Source: Flavobacteriales bacterium (GTDB taxonomy: Bacteria; Bacteroidota; Bacteroidia; DT-38). From it: DNA of 5,973 bases. The position numbers and the translations under genes were made by a program. Positions within the stretch are counted from its first letter, which is position 1; each line of letters opens with the position of its first letter. Of the stretch, positions 1 through 4,860 are shown piece after piece. The notes beneath the pieces are model-generated. The model did no database searches. It was not told the origin of the DNA and saw only the letters and a list, made by a program, of their open reading frames with translations. The stretch lies in assembly GCA_013214975.1 (NCBI GenBank), contig JABSPR010000232.1:1-5973 (forward strand), in the 5' to 3' direction.

Positions 1-427
1 CATTCGGAAGCCATGTCATACCCCAAGGGATATTAATAGAGTCTACAACCGTCTCTAACGTGTAATTAAGTTCTTTCGATGAATGTAGGCTACTATCTAC
101 CTTTGGTATTTCCTTATTTAAAGTTTCTAGATTAGTTAAGAGGTACTTTACGAGCTTGTCAATATCATCTTTTACCAAGAGGTCTTTAAATGGCGGCATA
201 CCCACAGCTGGGTTTCCATTTTTTATGCGTTCTACAACGTAATCTTTATTATCCCAAGCAAGCTTAGATCTGCCTACTAGCTTTTCCATATTGGGGCCGT
301 GACAAGCAGCGCAACTTTCTGAATAGATTAGTTGTCCTCCTCTCTTACCTTCTTGAATTACATTAAATCCAAAAAGAAACATGAGTAACAGAACTGCCAC
401 TAATGCGAATAATTTTCCTTTGCTCAT
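1..427 (-). CDS. Cytochrome c / PQQ-type sugar dehydrogenase fusion (5' part, runs off left edge)
   Basis: The 142 visible codons begin at an ATG (425-427). Residues 6-24 are hydrophobic (LFALVAVLLLMFLFGFNVI) and act as a signal peptide or membrane anchor; there is no lipobox cysteine. A class I cytochrome c domain follows at about 28-100. It has a heme-binding CAACH at residues 39-43 and a candidate distal heme ligand Met77 in GMPPF. After a linker (about 101-122) the chain reads TVVDSINIPWGMTWLPN at 126-142. This matches the first blade of the glucose/sorbosone dehydrogenase beta-propeller (soluble PQQ aldose dehydrogenase family, PWG-x-x-(F/W)-LP). Inferred role: periplasmic oxidation of a sugar or other alcohol, with electrons passed from PQQ to the fused heme. 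The enzyme part lies outside the window, so its PQQ and catalytic residues cannot be checked. It is transcribed divergently from the response regulator. A weak AGGAAC lies upstream of the start. Confidence 0.85.
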   Translation of the reverse strand, partial: MSKGKLFALVAVLLLMFLFGFNVIQEGKRGGQLIYSESCAACHGPNMEKLVGRSKLAWDNKDYVVERIKNGNPAVGMPPFKDLLVKDDIDKLVKYLLTNLETLNKEIPKVDSSLHSSKELNYTLETVVDSINIPWGMTWLPN

Positions 428-528
428 CTTATAAGGTTCCTATAAAATTACACTGATTTATTCAATAATCTAAAACCTAATCGATGTTAGAAGCTATGAT
501 TATACATGAAGTTGTCAACATTAAAGTT

Positions 529-536
529 CATCTTTG
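529..536 (+). promoter_or_regulatory. Possible Bacteroidota -7 element for the two-component operon
   Basis: CATCTTTG matches five of six fixed positions of the Bacteroidota -7 consensus TAnnTTTG and lies 33 bp before the response regulator ATG. No TTG is found at the expected 19-21 bp upstream spacing, so this is only a candidate. It is the best match in the 142-bp divergent intergenic region (428-569). Confidence 0.2.
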
Positions 537-569
537 TTTACCTTAAACCGAGGATAGCTACCTTAGCGT

Positions 570-1253
570 ATGGATAAATTGCAGAAGAAAATACTCTTAG
601 TAGATGACGAAACGGACATCCTTGAGTTCCTGAGCTACAACTTAAAAAAAGAAGGATATAGAGTGTATACTGCAGACGATGGCTATAAAGGGATTGAATT
701 AGCCCGCAAGAAACTACCAGATCTTATTGTTTTAGACCTAATGATGCCGGGTAAAGACGGTGTTGAAGTATGTAGGGAATTGCGAAAAGAAGCCTTATTC
801 AACAAGACTTTAATTGTGTTTCTTACTGCAAGAGATGAAGAGATATCTGAAATTACCGGATTTGAAGTAGGCGCAGACGACTTCATTACCAAACCAATAA
901 GACCAAAAGTATTTACAGCAAGAATTAATGCTTTGCTCAAAAGAAGTGGTACCAATCATACTTCCACTAAGAAAATCACACTGGGAGATATCATTATTAA
1001 TCCTGAAAAAAGGGCTGTCACTAAAGATGGTGTCCAAATAGACCTACCGAAAAAAGAATTTGATCTACTTGCACTACTTGCCTCTACGCCTGGGAAAGTA
1101 TTCTCGCGAGACGAGATTTACATGGAACTATGGGGAAACCAAATCTTCGTGGGCGACAGAACACTCGATGTACACATTAGAAAATTAAGAGAGAAAATCG
1201 GTGCCAAATACATTATAACAAGTAAAGGAATCGGCTACAAAGCCGATTTTTAA
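570..1253 (+). CDS. OmpR/PhoB-family DNA-binding response regulator
   Basis: This 227-aa protein has the full length of the OmpR/PhoB family. The receiver domain (about 7-122) keeps every key residue: acidic pair Asp12-Asp13, phospho-acceptor Asp56 in VLDLMMPGKDG, switch Thr86 in FLTAR, Phe105 at the aromatic switch position, and Lys108 in the TKP motif. The C-terminal winged helix (about 133-227) contains the recognition-helix segment DRTLDVHIRKLREKI and ends in the typical GIGYKADF wing. It is expected to be phosphorylated by the kinase encoded 9 bp downstream and then to bind paired promoter sites as a dimer. The ATG at 570 is chosen because the receiver fold starts almost at once (KKILLVDDE). 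There is no good Shine-Dalgarno sequence: AGGA is 15 nt from the start. It most resembles the PhoB/PhoP group, but the target genes, and therefore a gene name, cannot be assigned from sequence. Confidence 0.96.
   Translation: MDKLQKKILLVDDETDILEFLSYNLKKEGYRVYTADDGYKGIELARKKLPDLIVLDLMMPGKDGVEVCRELRKEALFNKTLIVFLTARDEEISEITGFEVGADDFITKPIRPKVFTARINALLKRSGTNHTSTKKITLGDIIINPEKRAVTKDGVQIDLPKKEFDLLALLASTPGKVFSRDEIYMELWGNQIFVGDRTLDVHIRKLREKIGAKYIITSKGIGYKADF
1227..1251 (+). terminator. Terminator-like hairpin inside the 3' end of the response regulator gene
   Basis: Perfect 8-bp stem AATCGGCT / AGCCGATT (1229-1236 and 1241-1248) with a 4-nt loop ACAA. Two G-T wobbles could lengthen it outward to 1227, in which case it uses most of the five-T run 1247-1251. 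It covers the codons for GIGYKADF and reaches into the TAA stop, 12 bp before the kinase ATG. It has the geometry of a short intrinsic terminator or attenuator between two genes expected to share a transcript. The conserved GxGYK protein motif limits the bases here, so the pairing could be a coincidence of codon choice. Confidence 0.4.
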
Positions 1254-1262
1254 GACAGAAGC

Positions 1263-2294
1263 ATGCAAAATATTTCAGCAAAAAAAATAACATTAATCTC
1301 TGCTATTGCGACAACCATTGTTTCTGTAGGTATTGCGTATTCTTTTCTGCTTTTAGATGGAAAATTCAACTCTCTATTAACTATCCTCGTTTTATCCATT
1401 CTTCTATTCAGCGCTACATACTTCTTTCTAGCCTACCTGATTAGAGTTTACATTAAAACTAAAATCAATGTCATTTACCAATCCATGTATTCAACGGATT
1501 TCAACGACATTCAAATTGACCAGTTTCCTAATCTAGAAAAAACACAAGATGAGGTAATGAATTGGGTGAAGGATAAGAATGAAGAGAAGGAACAACTAGA
1601 ACGCCTAGAAAAATACAGAAAAGAGTTTTTGGCTAACGTATCTCACGAATTAAAAACGCCAATTTTTAATATTCAAGGGTATTTAGAAACGCTTATTGAT
1701 GGGAGATTTGAGGATAAAGAGATAAACCAAGAATATGTTTACAAAGCCGCTAAGAACACGGAACGCTTGAGTGCGATCATAGAAGACCTAAGCACCATAT
1801 CCATGATCGAAAGCGGCCAAATGAGCCTCAACTTGACTCGTTTCAATTTACACGATTTAATTTCTGAGGTATTCGAAACATTGGAATTTAAAGCTACAGC
1901 CGCAGAGATCAACTTGAAATTTGCACCCAATACAAAATCAAATTATTTCGTAACAGCCGACCTGGAAAAAATCCGTCAGGTGGTTACAAACCTAATAGTG
2001 AATTCTGTTAAATACGGTAAGCAAAACGGCACCACAACTGTACATGTAATCGAAATCCACGACAAGATACTAGTAGAGGTTTCGGATAACGGAATGGGAA
2101 TTAGCGCTGAGCACCTCCCCCGTCTTTTCGAAAGGTTTTACAGGGTTGATACCAACAGATCTAGAAACATGGGTGGAACCGGTTTGGGTTTAGCCATTGT
2201 TAAACACATCGTAGAAACGCACGATCAGTCTATTAATGTACGGAGCACTCTCGGTACAGGATCTACCTTTGAATTCACCCTAAAGAAAGCTTAA
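1263..2294 (+). CDS. Membrane sensor histidine kinase, PhoR-like, with almost no periplasmic domain
   Basis: 343 aa. Two transmembrane helices (about 9-31 and 37-61) are joined by only a few residues (LDGKFN), so there is essentially no extracytoplasmic sensor. A linker (62-120) with charged, coiled-coil-like sequence near its end leads to the HisKA domain. The phospho-accepting His128 sits in FLANVSHELKTP (122-133). The HATPase_c domain has the N box NLIVNSVKYG (Asn243, Asn247), G1 box DNGMGI (275-280), F box FERFYRVD (289-296) and G2 box GGTGLGL (304-310), so the kinase looks fully active. It is separated by 9 bp from the response regulator gene, which makes that regulator its likely partner. 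No clear HAMP or PAS domain is visible in the linker. Input may come through the membrane helices or a partner protein, as in PhoR-type kinases lacking a periplasmic domain. Its stop lies 2 bp from the convergent lipoprotein gene's stop. Confidence 0.95.
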   Translation: MQNISAKKITLISAIATTIVSVGIAYSFLLLDGKFNSLLTILVLSILLFSATYFFLAYLIRVYIKTKINVIYQSMYSTDFNDIQIDQFPNLEKTQDEVMNWVKDKNEEKEQLERLEKYRKEFLANVSHELKTPIFNIQGYLETLIDGRFEDKEINQEYVYKAAKNTERLSAIIEDLSTISMIESGQMSLNLTRFNLHDLISEVFETLEFKATAAEINLKFAPNTKSNYFVTADLEKIRQVVTNLIVNSVKYGKQNGTTTVHVIEIHDKILVEVSDNGMGISAEHLPRLFERFYRVDTNRSRNMGGTGLGLAIVKHIVETHDQSINVRSTLGTGSTFEFTLKKA

Positions 2295-2296
2295 TT

Positions 2297-3220
2297 CTAT
2301 AAGTCTTCGAATACCGCTGTTACCGCTTCTTTCGTAGAAACTTGCATATCTAAGGTTACAGACCCATCTGCAAGAACCACTTCTAGTGAATTATGCATAA
2401 CATAATTACCATCTTGATCCATTGCTACTGCTACCACTTCTACCGTACTTGCAGTAGGTATGCTCTTCGCAGTAAAATCGATAGCTCTCGTTAAAGATTT
2501 AACACTACTATAAGACACCCAGATATCAATAAACTCTGTTCCTGCACCAGTTGCAGTAAATACTAAACTAGAGTGAACACCACTTTCGGCATAAGGCCTA
2601 GCACAGTTTACCCAATTAAGTTTTGCTATCGTTAAAAAGTAGCCAGCGCTATCAGTTACGACAGAAGAAATATTATCTGAGCTCGTTGACCAATCGGATA
2701 CATCCTCTGCTGTTGCACCATAGTAAACAGACATATCGTTATTAGCAGCTGGCGCTTTACCAGCACTTAACTCCATGTTATATCCTAAGCCTGATTTCAA
2801 AATACATTCTACACCATCTTTAACGACTCTTACCTTAATCTCTGCAGTAGACTCTATTGGAAAATCACTATCAATTGTAGGCTGTTTGTAGTAAATCATA
2901 TCGTAAATAGGATAAAGTTCTATTAACTTAATATCGTAAGGAACAGTTAAGTCCGTACCATCTGGTAATTCGAACAAACTACTATGCAGATATATTTTTG
3001 TTCCCTCTGTTCCTGTAAATATCGGACCACAGCATGTATCCTCGTAAGTTATCGTTACGGATTGCTCAGGCTGTTTGTTTGCATCGTAGAATTCATCCAT
3101 AGAAGAATAGGTAGAGCTATTCTCTTTCTCTTCATCAAACCTGTCTTTTTTACAACTTACTGCAATCACAGAAACTGCAATTAGAACTAAACTGGCAATT
3201 TTTACATATTGATTTCTCAT
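2297..3220 (-). CDS. Putative surface lipoprotein with ZU5-like beta domain
   Basis: 307 aa. The N-terminus MRNQYVKIASLVLIAVSVIA leads to VSC, a lipoprotein signal with acylated Cys23. The next residues, KKDRFDEEKE, are charged and acidic, as in the lipoprotein export signals described for surface lipoproteins of Bacteroidota; surface exposure is inferred from this. Residues about 72-155 (GTKIYLHSSLFELPDGTDL, then YDIKLIELYPIYDMIYYKQPT) resemble the ZU5-like beta-sandwich of many Bacteroidota lipoproteins. Residues 194-210 (YFLTIAKLNWVNCARPY) resemble the W-(I/V)-N-C segment often seen after it. The rest is beta-rich with no catalytic motif recognised. Mature-region cysteines are at 63, 64, 139 and 206. 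It lies 48 bp downstream of the barrel gene on the same strand, probably in one transcript. AGGAAG is about 15 nt from the ATG, too far for a normal Shine-Dalgarno site. Function unknown. Confidence 0.85.
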   Translation of the reverse strand: MRNQYVKIASLVLIAVSVIAVSCKKDRFDEEKENSSTYSSMDEFYDANKQPEQSVTITYEDTCCGPIFTGTEGTKIYLHSSLFELPDGTDLTVPYDIKLIELYPIYDMIYYKQPTIDSDFPIESTAEIKVRVVKDGVECILKSGLGYNMELSAGKAPAANNDMSVYYGATAEDVSDWSTSSDNISSVVTDSAGYFLTIAKLNWVNCARPYAESGVHSSLVFTATGAGTEFIDIWVSYSSVKSLTRAIDFTAKSIPTASTVEVVAVAMDQDGNYVMHNSLEVVLADGSVTLDMQVSTKEAVTAVFEDL

Positions 3221-3268
3221 AACTTGTTTTTTAGCTTCCTATTTTAACGACACACTCAACACTGAGTT

Positions 3269-3793
3269 TCAAATTTTCCAGATATATTGATAGCGCTTAT
3301 GTACTTTATCTTTGTGAGGGAAATACCACATTACCCCTGCTCTCAAATTAACCTCTTTCCATTTAATATCATAACGCAGCTCTACGAGCGGTTTTATCGT
3401 GCCCTTTGCTTTCGAAAAACCTAAACCTGCCTCATATGTAAAATTGCTAAACTTCGATTTTTCCGCACCAAAACTACCGTGATTAAAAAGCATTTGGTAA
3501 TACCCGACCAATAATGGATATCCTATCCAACTTTTCTTAACATGAAATATGGGAATAATACTCTCAATACCGACGTACAACTCGTGGTATGTATTAAATG
3601 ACGGATAATAATCTACTAGAGAAGCAAGTATTAATCGTTTGGAGACATTCATATCTCCCTGCAAGCCAATACCTATTCCTCCACTTTGAAAGTTGTAGAT
3701 AGCATTAGCACCTGCACCGAACCTCCCTTGAGAAAAAGAGTTAATCGAAAATAGTTGACAAACAACTATAAGAAGTACAAGAGTAACGCGCAT
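3269..3793 (-). CDS. Small outer-membrane beta-barrel-like protein
   Basis: 174 aa. A Sec signal peptide (hydrophobic 4-16, then SINSFSQG) is probably cleaved near residue 20-22. The mature part has short alternating hydrophobic/polar stretches rich in Gly, Tyr and Phe: FGAGANAIYNF (25-35), GIGIGLQGDMNV (39-50), LILASLVDYYP (54-64), YPLLVGYYQMLF (92-103), FTYEAGLGFS (118-127), IKPLVELRYDI (133-143) and VNLRAGVMWYF (148-158). This pattern suits about eight strands of a small OmpA/OmpW-like or porin-family barrel. Unlike most barrels it does not end in an aromatic residue: it has a basic tail ending WKI. It is the first gene of a likely two-gene unit with the lipoprotein 48 bp downstream. No Shine-Dalgarno sequence is seen. 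It cannot be assigned to a named family from sequence alone, and substrate or partner is unknown. Confidence 0.78.
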   Translation of the reverse strand: MRVTLVLLIVVCQLFSINSFSQGRFGAGANAIYNFQSGGIGIGLQGDMNVSKRLILASLVDYYPSFNTYHELYVGIESIIPIFHVKKSWIGYPLLVGYYQMLFNHGSFGAEKSKFSNFTYEAGLGFSKAKGTIKPLVELRYDIKWKEVNLRAGVMWYFPHKDKVHKRYQYIWKI

Positions 3794-3823
3794 GGTAGGA
3801 ATAAAATAGTCTGGAATTTTATA

Positions 3824-3831
3824 GAAAGGTA
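3824..3831 (-). promoter_or_regulatory. Possible -7 element for the barrel/lipoprotein unit
   Basis: On the minus strand this reads TACCTTTC, five of six fixed positions of the Bacteroidota -7 consensus TAnnTTTG, 30 bp ahead of the barrel ATG. The expected upstream TTG at about 19-21 bp is missing, so support is weak. Confidence 0.2.
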
Positions 3832-3951
3832 CAATAATTGTCTTAACCCATGTTCCTTAAAATACTTTGGAAATAGGTAATCCTACGTAGCAATTTAGCA
3901 AAACCTTAAGGCGCTATTTCCGTATCACTTAACAACTTAATACACTTTATA

Positions 3952-4179
3952 ATGTTTGATCTCAATAACCTAATAGACCTGTGCTATTCTACAGGAAAGA
4001 ATTCGTCGGTGAGTAGTAAATTAACTATTTCTAAAACCCGAAAAGCTACTGCGAAGGCAATACAAGACAAAAGCAGTTCGGCTTACAAATATCTTACAAA
4101 GAATTTAATACGTGAAGTAGACAAGGACGATTTAGCCTTTTTAGACCTAGAGCTAATGCTTAATTCTGGGTTCGACTAG
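3952..4179 (+). CDS. Hypothetical 75-aa protein
   Basis: The family is not recognised. The protein is small, soluble and probably helical, with no signal peptide, membrane segment or cysteine cluster (one Cys at 11). The middle is Ser/Lys-rich (SSVSSKLTISKTRKATAKAI, 18-37). The C-terminal part has mixed charge (LIREVDKDDLAFLDLELML) and looks like an amphipathic helix or helix pair. The frame is open back to 3910, but 3952 is the only ATG; it lacks a Shine-Dalgarno site, as do other genes here. Evidence that it is real: ordinary codon use, its own position in a gap between minus-strand genes, and a GGGT/ACCC stem plus six Ts over its stop. Its last 27 bp overlap, tail to tail, the frame of the Cache-domain remnant on the other strand. 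It could still be a chance ORF. Confidence 0.5.
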   Translation: MFDLNNLIDLCYSTGKNSSVSSKLTISKTRKATAKAIQDKSSSAYKYLTKNLIREVDKDDLAFLDLELMLNSGFD

Positions 4180-4818
4180 TACCCTTTTTTCCTCATGAAC
4201 TATGTGTATCATCTTCAGACCGAAGAAGGCAATCAAGCCAAATATAACCGTTATAGTAAGTTCCCAATACATCACATTTAGCGTATAACCCTCGGCCTGT
4301 TCCAAAACATCTTCTTTTCATTGATGTACTTGTACGCGTTTTCCTAATTCACCAACAAGCATTGAAACAATAATGTCGCTATAGTCGGCATCTGCGTAAT
4401 TTGCTAATTCCGAAAATATTTCGTTCGTATTAATATCCTTAAAGGTTTTCACATTCTCACCTTGAATATCAGAAACAGATACGTCTCCTAAGCTTTCAAA
4501 ATAATCGGGATCGTAGTCAGGATATGCTATTAGCTTTCCAGAATTATCAACTACACAAACATATCCATTGTTTGAGAGTTCAATATTGTCGCAAAAAGAT
4601 TGTAGGTATTTCATCATACCATCTTCATCCTCACTAAAATTTCCGCTATACTTTATATTCTCTAAAATAGCGATCCAAATCACCTTGTTATCCTTAACAA
4701 TCTACTCAGCTACAGAGGTGTACAAATACTTTTGAGCAAGATTAGTAACGAAATAAAAGGAGATACCAAGACCTAACATTAGTCCTGCAGATAAAGCCAA
4801 TCAGAGTTTTTGTTTCAC
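4153..4818 (-). pseudogene. Broken two-TM Cache-domain sensor protein (three in-frame stops)
   Basis: Read from a GTG at 4816-4818, one frame runs 221 codons to a TAG at 4153-4155 with three internal stops: TGA at codon 6 (4801-4803), TAG at codon 39 (4702-4704) and TGA at codon 167 (4318-4320). Between them lie, in order, a transmembrane helix (codons about 7-28), a Cache-type sensor domain (about 40-166) with GYVCVVDNSGKLIAYPD at 85-101 and RVQVHQ at 161-166, a short linker KEDVLEQAEGYT, and a second transmembrane helix (about 187-207) with a basic tail. Cache domains bind small ligands outside the membrane in chemoreceptors and sensor kinases. No kinase, HAMP or methyl-accepting part follows, so the ancestor was either a stand-alone TM-Cache-TM protein or lost its output end. 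Only codons 46-166 (4318-4683, GTG start) form an open frame, and that piece has no export signal. It starts 42 bp after the oxidoreductase stop, on the same strand and in the same frame, so it was probably co-transcribed with that gene. Confidence 0.75.
4168..4190 (+). terminator. Weak intrinsic terminator over the stop of the 75-aa gene
   Basis: GGGT (4168-4171) can pair with ACCC (4181-4184) across a 9-nt loop that contains the TAG stop, followed at once by six Ts (4185-4190). The stem is only 4 bp but GC-rich. It fits a short rho-independent terminator for plus-strand transcription; on the minus strand there is no T run, so it would act in one direction only. Confidence 0.35.
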
Positions 4819-4860
4819 GGATATGCTTACGGTATAAAGAGATAAATATTCTAAACTAGA

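Noticed and set aside
477..490. CTAA-N6-TTAG inverted repeat in the divergent intergenic region
   Set aside because: Only 4-bp arms; too short to support an operator.
511..530. GTTG-T-CAAC inverted repeat, and a loose resemblance to a Pho box, upstream of the response regulator
   Set aside because: The palindrome is only 9 bp, and the second half of a Pho-box direct repeat does not match well enough; motifs this short are expected by chance in AT-rich DNA.
683..1037. Minus-strand ORFs of 75-90 codons opposite the response regulator
   Set aside because: They lie entirely inside a well-supported receiver/winged-helix gene and show no recognisable domain; they are antisense shadows.
2984..3184. 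Plus-strand 66-codon ORF opposite the lipoprotein start
   Set aside because: Antisense to the lipoprotein signal region; cysteine-rich, low-complexity composition and no family resemblance.
3254..3267. ACTCA-N4-TGAGT hairpin between the barrel and lipoprotein genes
   Set aside because: The 5-bp stem has no T run on the minus strand, so it is not a credible terminator; at most a minor mRNA structure.
3838..3869. TTG then ATACTTTG, 21 bp apart, as a promoter for the 75-aa gene
   Set aside because: The -7 candidate matches only four of six fixed positions of TAnnTTTG, and it would leave a long leader of about 75 nt.
3904..3911. CCTTAAGG palindrome
   Set aside because: A perfect 8-bp palindrome, but isolated and with no second copy; expected by chance in a window of this size.
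4153..4818. Recoding (selenocysteine, pyrrolysine or a TGA=Trp code) to explain the internal stops
   Set aside because: Both TGA and TAG occur internally, no recoding hairpin was recognised, and TGA and TAG also end other genes in the window (3269-3271 and 2297-2299), so a pseudogene is the simpler reading.
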